Below the pieces are notes generated by a model, which was not told the DNA's origin, did no database searches, and worked only from the letters and a program-made list of their open reading frames with translations. This document shows, one piece after another, positions 11,546 to 22,991 of a stretch of DNA of 64,000 nucleotides. How positions within the stretch are numbered: position 1 is the stretch's first letter; every line of letters starts with the position of its first letter. The position numbers and the translations under genes were made by a program. The stretch lies in assembly GCA_018894105.1 (NCBI GenBank), contig CM032127.1:3753001-3817000 (forward strand), given 5' to 3'. Source of the DNA: Jacaranda mimosifolia. Its lineage: Eukaryota; Streptophyta; Magnoliopsida; Lamiales; Bignoniaceae.

Positions 11546-12971
11546 GACAACTTTAGATTGTCACATTCAAAACTTTTCAAAAATAGTTTATTATCTTAAC
11601 AAACATATTTTAAATGTTAAAAATCGATATCAATGTACATATGGTAGTAATAAATTCAGATCAAATTAAATTATAAAAAAATTCAGATCAAACTAGAATT
11701 ATCGTGAAACTATCTCTTTTAAGATGAATTTTGGCACCATAAATAATTCTCAGATAGATTTTCATTTGTACATTATAGTAACCCAATCTCATCACTTGAA
11801 ATATGATACATATTATATATATATATATATATGCATGTGATATCATTATAAAAAATATAATATTGATGATAAAAAAATAAGTGACAGATTGCAAATAAGT
11901 TTATAATGTCATTAATGACAAATTTTAAGTGATAATAATTTTTATTTTGTCATAATATAATTTAATAGTAACAAAAATTAATGTTTTAATTACCTTTATT
12001 GACAATTGATGACATATACAGTGACAATCTAATGAAAATTATTTTGTCACTTAATATGTATATAATTAATGATAATTTTTGTATTGCACCTACTATTTTG
12101 TTACTTGTTTTTCTTTTTTCTTTTTTGTGGTAAATATGTGTGCATATATTTAAAAAAATTATGTATATAACACATATGCTCACCTATAAGATATGAATTT
12201 AAGACTCTTATAAATTAAAATAACAATGTTAAACTAACAGTAGCTCATACTTTCAGCATATATAAGAGTAAAAATAAAAATGCTAAGAATCATAATATAT
12301 TTTTTTTAAATACGCATATACAAGTTCAAAGATGATTTATTTTTTATTATTTCTTCATATTAAAAAAGACAATGATATTTTAAAATTATACTTTTATGTC
12401 TTTAAAAGGACAAAATAGATTAATTAGCGTGGTAAGGGGTCTAATGTCTAGAATTTGGGTCAAGGCGAGTCCCCACTGCACAAAAAAAATGATGGATGAG
12501 GCTTTGGACTTAAACAAACGCGTGTGAAACCCTTGCATTGCCAAGTGACCTGTGGCCCAATGACATAAGTCTCCCACATAATATGAAAGCTCAGGAATTC
12601 GAGTTCTAGTAGACTTCTGATATGCGTGCATGTGTATAAATAAATAAAAAACTGTGCATGGGGATTAAAAAATATTGCCCTTGAAATAGTCAGACCCTTT
12701 CCCTCATTCACTTCCAAAGCACTTTTGGATCCTTAATTTTATTTTTAAATATATATATATTAAATATATTTTATTCTCAATTAATTAGTAATATTTAATA
12801 CACGTGTTATATGTCTATAAAATGAAATATGAGATGAAACATAAATTGAAATAGATGATCTAAATCGAATTTGATTTGATATGAGTGGTCAATTACTTTA
12901 GTGATATTGCTTTTAAATAAATACTTATATGACGATGTTGGGGGTTTGAAATCTAATGATTTTTTAGTCGA

Positions 12972-13053
12972 CACTACAAAAAATTATTATATTAGTGACA
13001 ATGTAAAAATTATCACTATATATATTGTCACTAACTCATCTTTTTTTGTAGTG
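12972..13053. mobile_element. 82-bp CACTA-type MITE
   Basis: It begins CACTACAAAAAATTATTA and ends TTTTTTTGTAGTG, with internal mirrored TTAGTGACAAT and ATTGTCACTAA. The 3-bp flanks are CGA and TGA (2 of 3 match). Confidence 0.7.
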
Positions 13054-13123
13054 TGAGTGGTTAATTGGTATAATGACATCACCATATCATCTTTTTCTTG
13101 TAATGCAAATAGTTAATTGGTTC

Positions 13124-14739
13124 TGTTGGGATTTTACTCGGTTATCTGGAGACCAAGTTTGATAGAATTAGGACTCTTTCTTGTATTAGATTTTCTAATT
13201 CTAGGTGAAGTAATTAAGTAATTTTCCATTATAAATAGATGTGTTTATTTATATCTCTTTAGTAGTTATGATAGGGGTTGTACAATGGTTTTTTTTTTTT
13301 GGCTTGAGTTTGGACCTGTCAAATTCAAGGGTTGGCTTGTACTGGTAAATTTTATCATAATTGAAGAAACAAAAAGTGGAGGTAGGCGGAATTTGCTGAA
13401 CCACGTAAATCTATATCTATTTTAATTTTCTATCTGTTAGGTATTATTTTTGTCATCAAATTTGTGAGTGTAATTTTTGGATTCCTGATAGATTAAATCT
13501 TGCATCTTAATTGCTTCCGTTGTGCTCCAAAAAATTGGTATAAGAGCTTTTGGTTGGGGTTACAAGTTGAGATTTAATTTTTCAGGGATGGATAGTGTTA
13601 TTGGCAAATTACTTCACGGTAAACTTGATGGAAAAGGAATTTCACTCCTTGGTAAGGAAGGGTGGAGGATATCCTAATTCAACAACGCTTAGTAGTGGCA
13701 TTGAAGGGAAGGTAGGAGAAGCCGATAGATATGAAGGATTTAAAGCGGGAAGATTTGACTTTGTATTGCGGACAACATTACCAATAATGTTGTGGAGATA
13801 ATTGGATTTTGGATTCCGGATGCATAATGCATATTTGCTCCATGAAGGATTATTTTTTATTTACTTCAATCATGGAGGACGGGTAATTTTTCTTTGTGCA
13901 ATGATTTTACTTGGAGAGTCATGAGTATTGGAGTCGTGAAATCAAAATAGTTGTTGGAGCTATTCATATTTTAGGTGGTGTGACCTATATACTAAAGACA
14001 CGAAAGAATTTAATTTCCTTGAGCCAGTTGAATTCCAAGGTCTGTGAATATTCACCGGAAGTAGAGTCCTAAAAGTCACACATCAAGATGTACATGTGCA
14101 TTGGTCAGGATGAGTTAGTTGGTGCCAGAACCTTACTAATTCGGCACGTGCAGTGGTATCTTTGAAGGCCAATGGAATTTCGTTTGCTATGGGGTCATGA
14201 ACAATTGCTGAGATGAGAAATCTCGTCAAGGTGGAGATTGTTGAGATTTAACTCAGTTATCTGGAGACCAAGTTTGATAGAATTATGACTCTTTCTTGTA
14301 TTAGGTTTCCTAGTGCTAGATGAAGTAATCACGTAGTTTTCTCTTATAAATAGAGATGTTTATTTGATTACTCGAGAGAGAGGATATTCGTGGAACTCAT
14401 GATACCATGGGGTAGTTATTGTGAGTACGAGTGGGGCAATACAAAAGGGTGGAGTGAGTATCTCTTTAGTAGTTATGATAGAGGTTGTACAAGGGGTTTT
14501 TTTGACTTAAGTTTGGGCCTATCAAATTCAAGGGTTGGCTTGTACTGGAAAATTCAATCATAATTGAAGAAAGAAAACTTCCATGGAGGTAGGCGAAATT
14601 TGCCGAATCACATAAATCTGTGTTGGTTTTAATTTTCTATCTGTTGGGTATTATTTTTATCATCAACTTTGTAAGTGTAATTTGTGAATTCCTAATAAAT
14701 TAAATCTCATGCCTAAATTGCTTCCGTTGTGCTCCAATA
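13124..14739 (+). mobile_element. Internally deleted Ty1/Copia retrotransposon
   Basis: LTRs of 409 bp (13124-13532) and 501 bp (14239-14739) start TGTTGRG and end CTCCAA(A/T)A, close to the TGTTG...CAACA ideal. Perfect 5-bp target duplications GGTTC flank it (13119-13123 and 14740-14744). A primer-binding site TGGTATAAGAGC (13536-13547) resembles the tRNA-iMet site, and a purine tract AAGGTGGAGAT precedes the 3' LTR. The inside is only about 700 bp. The second LTR carries roughly 95 bp (ACTCGAGAGAGAGGATATTC onward) absent from the first. Confidence 0.88.
13560..14238 (+). pseudogene. Copia gag-protease remnant
   Basis: Scraps of Copia polyprotein remain between the LTRs. GATTCCGGATGCATAATGCA encodes DSGCIMH, the protease active-site region. 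Further right, GGTGTGACCTATATAC onward encodes a GVTYILKTRKNLISLSQL-like stretch that normally follows Copia protease. Frames are broken, and integrase, RT and RNase H are absent. Confidence 0.7.
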
Positions 14740-14744
14740 GGTTC

Positions 14745-15119
14745 AATGATATCACCATCACAATTGTATGTCTGAGGTCAAATTTAAATTTTAACGAAAT
14801 TTTTGATGTGCATATATGTGTATATAAATAAATATTATAATAAGGTTTGAAATCCAAACCCCAATAAACTTTAGGTGCATGCATGGACTTATATTAAGAA
14901 AAGATTAGACTTACAGGCCTATTAGGGAAAGTTAATTGATAAACACCAATAAGCCAACAACTTTTTGAGCCCCATTGCACCCATGAAACTGAAAAAGAAG
15001 CAAATTCTATATATGGAAAAATTCACCAATTTTTTAATTATAATCTGAGAATAATTATGTGCAGTCTACCCTTATTGATCATCAGAATGTTAGTCAATTA
15101 ATTATTTCCTTTAGAAAAG
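14745..15119. other. Intergenic, nothing recognised
   Basis: AT-rich DNA between a Copia element and a Mutator-like MITE. No coding frame, RNA gene or clear repeat was seen. Confidence 0.6.
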
Positions 15120-15128
15120 TTTTGGGAA

Positions 15129-16009
15129 AAAGATGAGTACTGTTATTTGCACTCCAATTAGTCTTTAATCTATAAAAATTGATCATTACATCCTTTTACT
15201 TTCAAGATATGATTTAATTTAAGTTTTTGGACAATTATTCCCTTGATATACTATTAATTTATCTATTAAATATTCTAATTAAAAGCCTATGGTGTATTCT
15301 AAATATAACATTAGGGATTTAACATAAGATACTACTTCAACCTCCTCTACTTTGTATTCTTTTTCTTTTTCGATATTAACTAAAATTCTAAAACTCTACC
15401 ATCCAAATCAACCAAATCCTAAAAATCTACATCCACTTTTAAAAACCCAATTTCTACATAAACAAGCCCTAGCCTTTTGGTTTTATTATTATTCTTTTGC
15501 TAAACCTTAAACTTCAACTATGAAGGAACAATTTATCTACATGCTGTAAGAAAAATATAACAAAAATTATTACCTCTATTGACATTAGATGGTCTGCAAG
15601 CATGATAGAACTCTGAAGTTTGTTCCACACATTTGGTGGTGACAAGTTCTACTATCCCCTGCAACTCGAAGCTAACTCTTGAATCTTGTAAAATGCTATT
15701 GTCTTCCATTATAAATTGCTATACAAAATAAATAGTAAAAAGAGATGTAGAAATTGGTTGAAGAAAAGGCGGCAAAGAAGACAAGAAAGCATAAAAAGGG
15801 ATTTTTTTTATTAGTACTTTTTTGGAGAAGGCTGGGAATAGAAAATTAATATTTAATAGATAAATGAATAGTATATTAAGGGTATAATTGTCTAAAAACT
15901 TAAATTAAATCACATCTTGAAAGTAAAAGGATATAATGATCAATTTCTATAGATTAAAAACTAATTGGAGTGTAAATGACAAAATTTGGAGTGCAAATAA
16001 CAGTACCCT
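15129..16009. mobile_element. Mutator-like MITE with long TIRs
   Basis: A 9-bp direct duplication TTTTGGGAA flanks the element (15120-15128 and 16010-16018), the size made by Mutator-like transposases. The arms are long inverted repeats of roughly 140-160 bp: GTACTGTTATTTGCACTCC, AATTGATCATTA, CCTTTTACTTTCAAGAT and ACTATT...TTATCTATTAAATATT are mirrored on the right. The inner 500 bp has no long ORF. It is a non-autonomous derivative. Confidence 0.82.
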
Positions 16010-16018
16010 TTTTGGGAA

Positions 16019-16635
16019 GAAAGATCAACAGCTCTTTGAATATTGGAAAATCTAGTCAAATTTTGGTAGTTTAATAATCTTAGAAGAATATTTATAGGCC
16101 CAACAAAAAATGGTAAAAGAAATTAATTAAGAGGCGGAAACACTGTTGCTAACATATTTTGGCAATGCTAGACTGCTGATCAACTTTGATGCATAGAGGT
16201 TAAAGACCATGGCCAACCATGATAATTTAGTAAAAATTATACTTCAATTTTCCTCCATTGCAAAATTTTCCATCTATAGATATAGGCAAAAGGTTGTGCT
16301 ATCATCTCATCAAACAACAAACAATATACTTAAGAAAAAAATTAAATATTTATTACTTAATCATTTTATTTTAAAAGTTTAAACTATTATAAATGAGAGG
16401 TATACTCGATTTCGCATTTAAAATTTTTAACTATTTAGAGGTACTGAATATTTAGTACTCAAATACATCTTCCACCGCATAGTATTTTTTTTCCTTTCTT
16501 TTTTGGGTCAGTCTAATATGTGAAATTCTTTTATAAATAGGTGACACTAATACTTAAATTTATAACCTAACCGTTACCAAATAACGGTTCGGGAGCTTTT
16601 TGGCTGCTAGACTAAAAAAGTGGAAGAATAAGCCC
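16019..16635. other. Intergenic, nothing recognised
   Basis: AT-rich spacer between two MITEs. No gene or repeat structure is supported. Confidence 0.6.
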
Positions 16636-16796
16636 ATTTGATTTTATTTCCATAGCCACTTTTTTCATTTTCTACTACTTCATAAATGAAAACCATTACC
16701 TTTTAGAAAATTTCACCCAACATCATTTTCATTTTCATTTTCATTTTCAAAACACATTCTCCAATAATCTATATATCTTTTTTCAATAACCTATAT

Positions 16797-16839
<43 letters not shown>

Positions 16840-17002
16840 TCCATTATTTCTATATCTTTCCACCTACAACCTATTAAAACCAACATAATCCTTACATTTT
16901 CAACATTTCATCCAAATACATTCAACTCATTTCCACTATAACTAACTTTTCAAATTTTAAAAATGTTGAAAATAAAAGTTGAAAATGGAAATAAAACCAA
17001 AC
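16636..17002. mobile_element. MITE, TTTGGTTT family, copy 1
   Basis: The ends are inverted: ATTTGATTTTATTTCCAT on the left and ATGGAAATAAAACCAAAC on the right. Inside are a TTTTCA hexamer array (about 16720-16748), a (TC)n run (16801-16837) and CAATAACCTATATATCTT. The internal order is shared with 34484-34953 and 44230-44572. No clear target duplication was found. Confidence 0.6.
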
Positions 17003-17062
17003 AACTAAATGTTCCAATTATCCTCTTCTTTGCTTCTTTTGGAGGAGATTTTCTATGGTTAT

Positions 17063-19628
17063 TGTGACGCCCCAAAATCAAACCAGGTGGCCTGACCTCG
17101 AGGCGTGAAATTCAATCTCAAATAAAAGAAATCAATTATCTAAAATCAAGATCTTAAACAATTGAAATCCAAACATTCATAATAATCCAAATAAATCTAA
17201 CAACAAAAAAACTCAAAATGCCCAATATTCTTCCCTTAACTAGAAAAATCTTTAAAGGAGAAGAACTAATTTGCCAACACAGCAATAAAGCTAAACCTGC
17301 TGGAAAGTCCTCATTCCAAAAGAAAACCTTCAATTCTGGTCTCGTCAGAAGCAGGGTCAACATCCTCACTAAGGCTAGGATACAAGTTTGCCAGAAGGAA
17401 GTTAAAGAAAAAAAATGAATTTGAGTAAAAGACTCAGTGAATGCCAAGTGTGTGCAATGTGAGTTCCGAAATTAAAATCATATGTATAGTAAAAAATGTT
17501 CAAGAATTCGTACAGTGAAAAAAATTGAGGGAAAAAAAACATAAGTGGAATTCATAAAACAGTTTAGCAGTAATAGTCAAGAAGTTTATAAATTGTCAAG
17601 TAGTAACAAGTCAAGAATTCAATAAATGTTTTTTCTAGACTAACAACTTAAATACGATGATCAGACAGTGTTTGCTGTAGCCAGTCAACCTTATGGCTCC
17701 CACCGTAATAGTCCCTTATCGCTCCAGACAAGGTGCGACATTACCAAAATAGTGCCTGAGAGTCCCCGGGAATTCCTACGACCCACCTCAGTCACAAACG
17801 GCTTCTGTTGTGCACTGGGGGGATTATGCCTTAGGGTTTGGGGTTCAACCGACTAGCTCGCTACTGCCCGTGAAGTCCCTCACACACCTAGATCAAGCTG
17901 GATCCAACTAACACAAACAGTAGCAGTAACAGTAACAAAAATCAATTGATCATCGAATTTAATTGCTAGTCTAGAAGTATTAAAATCATAAAACATGTTT
18001 TCTTGTATCTTGAAACAAAATAAATCATTTTTTTGGTGCGTAGTGGAAATACAATTATAGTGCAGTGTAAGAGGAAACACGTTACAAATAAATTGTACAA
18101 TAGCATATATCCTTCTGGGTTTTAGAACATAATAATATATAGTATTTATAGGTTTAGATACTCATCTTCAGGATCAATCCCAGAAGTTAACCACCTATCT
18201 CGGAATCAATCAAATCAAATGTTGAGTCACCTGAATTCATTTAATAAACTCATCAATCACCAATTTAACTGACTAACTAGACAGGATTTACTTGAGACTA
18301 GCCCTATGGGTACCACAAGCTTGTAGTATCTTAAGACCTAACAATCTTATTTGATACTAAATAATTTTACTACATATATATATATATATATATATACTAT
18401 TAAAGTCCATTCACAATCTAAATTATAAATAAGAAAATTTATCTCAACATATTCTAGAATCTCAACTCAATACAATCGAGCGGACATATCCAAGATCCAA
18501 CAATCCGATCAAGTTTTGTCATCAGAAACTCAAAATCTGAATTTATAAAATCATCAACCAGTCTCTAGCCTCTAGTCAGAAAGCAACAGTGCAAAAGAAT
18601 ATATTGCCAAAAACAGAACTCATCATGTTGTCATACCTTCAGTTAACTTATCAAAATCCATTTACTAATTCATCATACCCCACATATATATAAACACTTA
18701 TATATAAAATTACACATCTACTGTTTTAACTCATCAAAAAAAGAAAACATAAAAAACAAAAAAATCACATGCCTAAAAGTTGCTCACCTTCTCGGTTTTC
18801 CTCCCGATTCTCCCTTCTTTTATCTTTTTATTTTTATTTATTTATTTATTTTTTATATTACAAGTCAGCAATTACGGCTGAGAATAGTGATAGCAAATTC
18901 AAAATTGTCTTTTAGTCAAAATTGATGGCTATGGCAATTTAATTAAAGGAAGGAAAATTGATGTTGTTGTATGAAAAATTCATAAGGGAATGGAAGGCTT
19001 CGGTCAGCAAAAATAATGGGAAGAAGAAGCAAAGCAAAAAAAACAGAGGAGAAAGAGAAAAAAACTCCTTACCTTGGTGATTTCTACAACAGAGTCGATT
19101 TTCCTCCCTTCGCTTTCTTCTTTCTTTCTACCGCCGTTTTTCTTTTCCTTCTGATTGAGTTGGGTGGTGTTGATTAGAAAGATTAGGGTTTTATTACACA
19201 CACACACACATACATATAATGAAAGAAGTATTTTACCCTAATGAAAATTCTATTTGTTCTCCTTCTATAGCTAGGACATTATTCAACCTTAATTCTAGTA
19301 CATTTATTATTAGATCCTAAAGTTTAATAATTTCACTCATGCATAGTATAATATTAATTTAATTAGATTTATAATTTATACTACTCAAATATAAAATATC
19401 TACCTTTATATATAATATTTATTTATGAATCACTATTTAAACATTAGACAAATCTAGTGCTATACACACACACACATGTTCTCCTAACTGTTATAACAAG
19501 AAAATAAAATAAAATAATTAATCAAATATTTAAGGAATTTTAAGGCATTACATTTTTTAATTAAAATAATAAATAAGATAAAATAAGGTAAAGCTATTAA
19601 ATACGAAATAAAATTTTGGGGTATTACA
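17063..19628 (-). repeat. Solo LTR, 2.57 kb
   Basis: Read on the minus strand it starts TGTAATACCCCAAAATTTT and ends TTTTGGGGCGTCACA. Flanks are GTTAT (17058-17062) and GTCAT (19629-19633), a 4-of-5 target duplication. Its size and TGTNACNCCC ends match the two other solo LTRs in the window. Long LTRs with such ends occur in Tekay/Del-type chromoviruses; that assignment is inference because no internal domain is present. Short open frames inside look spurious. Confidence 0.75.
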
Positions 19629-19633
19629 GTCAT

Positions 19634-20778
19634 AACCTCTCATTTTTATCCATTATCATGCAAGTGCTTTGTTTCCATTGATTTGCAACTAAATCAATAT
19701 CTACCTTAGGATATGCTTGTTCTAAAAACAAACAAAATTTAATCAAACAATTTAATATTTTTATTGTTGTCTTTGAAATTCCTTATTTATCCATCGTTCA
19801 AAATTTTGTTATTCTAAAAATACCCTTTGTTTGTTTGAACAAAAAATTTAAAGTAATTTAATTTTTCATTTAGTAAAAAATCTCAATCTTGTAAATTTTT
19901 ATTTCGAAAAAAATATTTTTTTCATCCTATAAAATTTTTCGACTTTCAATTTTATCCTATATATTACACATTTTCAAATTTAGTCATATAAGGTAAAAAA
20001 ATTCTGCACATTTAGTCCGAAAGTCACCAAATTTTGAAAATTTGGCTGGAAATATTGTTGATGTGGCAAGCCAGAAGGTTCTGAAATTGGGCATTTTGCT
20101 AAGTTGGCACATTCATTTTTTTTTTTTTTTTTGCCATGTTGGCAAAAAAATTAATTGATATATTTAATTAATTTGCTTATTTTGTTATTTTTATTGCTTA
20201 GGTGGCAACATAAATTTTGAAGTATTTATATATCACATATATTTATATAAATATATAATTTATAATATTTAAAAAATAGAAAATTTTAAATAACTTTATA
20301 TATATAAATAAAAAATAAAGAAATTAAAAGTAAAAAAAAAAAAAGAAAGGAAAATCCCCCCGAACACCCTACAACACCTACCCCAGCGGCCGCCTGGCCA
20401 GATCTAGCAAGGCGGCCAACTTCCGACCGCCAAGCATTCAGGCCGCCAGTGCTTGGAAATGTCCGCTGAGCTTCCAAACGTGGTAGCTTGGAAGCTCGCT
20501 GCCTGGCTAGATTTGGCCAGGCGGCTGCCATGGCCATTGGTTGGCCATAGCCGGCCTGTCTGGCCGCTTGGTTCATGGCTACCATGGCCAATCGACCAAG
20601 GCAACCTAGATGGTTGGTGAGGGGAGGGGTTCAGCGGTAGGGTAGGGGGGCCAGTGGCGACGGTAGTAGGTGTGTATATATATGTGCATGTATATATATA
20701 TTTGTCTGCATATATATAATATATTTTTATATAAATATATGTGTATATGCGTTGCATATTAAAATATTATATATTTTT
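19634..20778. other. Repeat-derived spacer with GC-rich island
   Basis: From about 19900 to 20250 it is AT-rich with pieces such as CATTTAGTCCGAAAGTCACC and GATGTGGCAAGCC, typical of transposon ends. 20345-20660 is a GC-rich, low-complexity island with repeated TGGCCAG, GGCGGC and AGCTTGGAAG motifs, followed by a TATA-rich stretch to 20778. Long open frames across the island on the minus strand have no recognisable domain. Confidence 0.5.
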
Positions 20779-20865
20779 ATCTTATGAAGGGGGCCTCAGA
20801 TTAGGCGGTGAAATCACAGCATCACATAACTGGGGTTGTTTACTTGAATTTAACAAGCCCACCAA
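20779..20865 (-). repeat. Pararetrovirus terminal redundancy, left copy
   Basis: It matches 28518-28604 with only a few substitutions. Shared core words include ATCTTATGAAGGGGGCCTCA, AATCACAGCATCACATAACT and TTTAACAAGCCCACCAA. It reflects linearisation of a circular genome. Confidence 0.85.
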
Positions 20866-21060
20866 GTATGAATTTTGGATCTCAAAAGCCCACAATGCCC
20901 ACAAACGCCAATCCCGGCTAACAAGGGCAACAGGGTATTTATCCAGAGGACAACATACTCGGAGTACCGTTAAGCCTCAGAACCCAGTCATAACTGGCTA
21001 ACCAGACCATAGATCCGAACCCTTCAACATAGTCTTGTACATAAAAGACCTTTACCACAA

Positions 21061-21068
21061 CTATATAG
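21061..21068 (-). promoter_or_regulatory. Candidate pararetroviral TATA element
   Basis: CTATATAG lies in the large intergenic region after the last ORF, where the pregenomic RNA promoter of caulimovirids sits. On the circular unit it is about 280 nt upstream of the primer-binding site. Confidence 0.4.
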
Positions 21069-21363
21069 GAAATATTTAACTCTTACATGTTTAACACCAA
21101 GCACCTTAGCCTTCCATTAGGCTAAGTAAATATAAAATAAAGTTCAAAATAAAATAAAATAAGAGATTACCTTAAAAGGGACTGCAAACCAGCAAGTCTT
21201 ATATTAATTACAAACTAAACTTAAAGAAGGAAAAATGTTACAAAAAGAGGAGAATACAAGAAAGAATGCAAGGGAAAACCAAAAAGCTTTGAAGAGGAGT
21301 ATCAGGAAAACTCTCCCTTCCTATCTTCTAATTAATCCTATGTATAGACAGAAAAATACTATG

Positions 21364-21437
21364 CGGATTTCAAATATTTGGAATCCGAATAGTAAAAAGT
21401 AAAAAATACTGTGCGGATTTCAAATATTTTGAATCCG
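21364..21437. repeat. Duplicated 24-bp near-palindrome
   Basis: CGGATTTCAAATATTTGGAA plus TCCG at 21364-21387 recurs at 21414-21437 with one change, a 50-bp period. Each copy is almost its own reverse complement (CGGATT...AATCCG). The position upstream of the TATA candidate suggests an enhancer-type binding site, which is inference. Confidence 0.65.
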
Positions 21438-21515
21438 AACAGTACAAATGTACAGCAAAACTGAACAGTATATTACTGTTCTAAAAATCTTATTACAAAT
21501 TAAAAATTTATCCTT

Positions 21516-22991
21516 CTAATTTTTATCTCCCTTTCTAAGAGAAGCCAGGATTTTATTAATATCCTGAGAAGAAGGAATATCTTCATTAGGGTCTTGAGAT
21601 TTTCCCGCCAGGCATCCATATGGATTTTCATCAATCTTTGATTTTGAAAAGGTGGCCATAGAGATATTATCATCTTCTTCCTCATTTGAAGATCCACTAT
21701 TATTCTGTTCATTTAATTCCTCTTGTACCATATTAAGTACTTCTTTTAACAAATCTGCCTTTGACAATTTGCCCTTACGCATCTTAATTTTTTCAGAAGC
21801 CTTTCCAAATAATGATGAGGCCTCTTTCTTTTTATCAGACTCAAATTTTTCTTTATAAATTTGAGTAGCCTTAAAAATATTATTTAAGGTCTCCTATCCT
21901 TCAATTTGACCTTTCTCTTTATCAATCTGCAACATCTTGTTCCACCACTTTATATAATAAGAATGGTATAAACAAGGAATATTATCTTCCATTACTCCAA
22001 CTTCTGGAACCCACTTCAAAGTCCATGGAATTGACAATTCAATGAAGAAGAGCATGGCAACTTTATTAGTAACCATTTGATTATTTTTTTCTGCCTCAAT
22101 AAGTTCAGGAGAATATTGGCTCCATTGATCAAAAGCTTGTCTGAACTGGTCTGGAAGAATATTATGAGTTGGACCATAGGATTTCCACCAAGATAAAAAC
22201 CAATTTGGTAAAATATTATTGAACACCTCAGGATATACTTTTATAAACCAAGTATGTTTTTTCCTAGGATTTTCATAAAGGAAAATATTTTTAAAAGCCT
22301 GGATATAATCCCAATAATTAAATTTAAAAGCAATTCTATTAGAATAAAACTCTTTTTCTTTTAATGAGGATAAACCCCATTCCTGGATAGAAATTAGTTT
22401 TTTAATAATAATTTTACTAAAATTAAAAACATTTTTTTCTTGTGGAGTTGGAAAAAAATGAGAAATCTCACAAGAACCAGTATGAATAAGAATATTTTCA
22501 AAAAACATTCTGGGTTTATAAGACCCCGCAGCATATGATGCTGTATCCAAATACCTTTGAGCTATTAGCCATGGATCATCTTTCCATTGAAGACCTTTAT
22601 GCTCAAGGACTATTATTATATCCTTGAATTCTTTTTGTTCAAAAGTTGTGAGAGAATCCTCATCAATCGGGGAAGAAACATTAGAAGTAACATCAACAAA
22701 AGAAGGTCTATTAGATCCTTCTGTCTTCTGAGAATAATTGGAAGCAGATGATCTATTAGATTCATCTGTAGTATTCTGTTGCTTGAAACGCAAAAATTCT
22801 ACAAAAAGGGGATCTTTATAAATAGGATTAGAAAAAGTTGAAGAAGCATATGATGCTTGAGAAACAGGAGAAGCTATTAGCTTCTGTTTGCCATGTTGTA
22901 TTAATGGTCTAGGAGAACCACGATAATTGCTTCCTCTTCCTCCTCTATTAGAGAAGGGATTTTGTCCACCACCCTTATTATAAGGGATCAT
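21516..22991 (-). pseudogene. Pararetroviral last ORF, function unknown
   Basis: A frame of about 490 codons starts with MIPYNKGGGQNPF at 22991 and is cut once by an in-frame TAG at 21896-21894. The start has a Gly/Arg/Asn-rich patch (NRGGRGSNYRG). Residues 130-350 are rich in Trp and aromatic residues (WSQYSPELI, NWFLSWWKSYGP, IPWTLKWVPE). The tail is charged and acidic (SSNEEEDDN). Its start overlaps the RT stop by four bases, ATGA, which suggests coupled translation. By position it could be a transactivator or inclusion-body-like protein, but no motif proves this. Confidence 0.65.

Larger units (their letters stand above)
8591..13118. other. AT-rich intergenic DNA, no convincing gene
   Basis: No coding region is supported. 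It holds an (AT)n run at about 8678-8700, an (AC)n run at 9668-9690, an (AT)n run at 11813-11834, relic DNA transposons listed separately, and one very short hydrophobic ORF at 8948-9064 (38 codons from MPTLKYFAM), which is too short to call. Confidence 0.7.

Noticed and set aside
12386..12717. Two overlapping minus-strand frames of about 80 codons
   Set aside because: No motif, no splice context, two frames equally open, and repeat-like surroundings.
17668..17856. 62-codon plus-strand frame
   Set aside because: It lies inside a solo LTR, antisense to the LTR direction, and has no motif.
20286..20757. Open frames of about 100 codons on the minus strand over the GC-rich island
   Set aside because: They are low-complexity Ala/Gly/Pro translations of a simple GC-rich repeat, without any domain, and both frames run into AT repeats.
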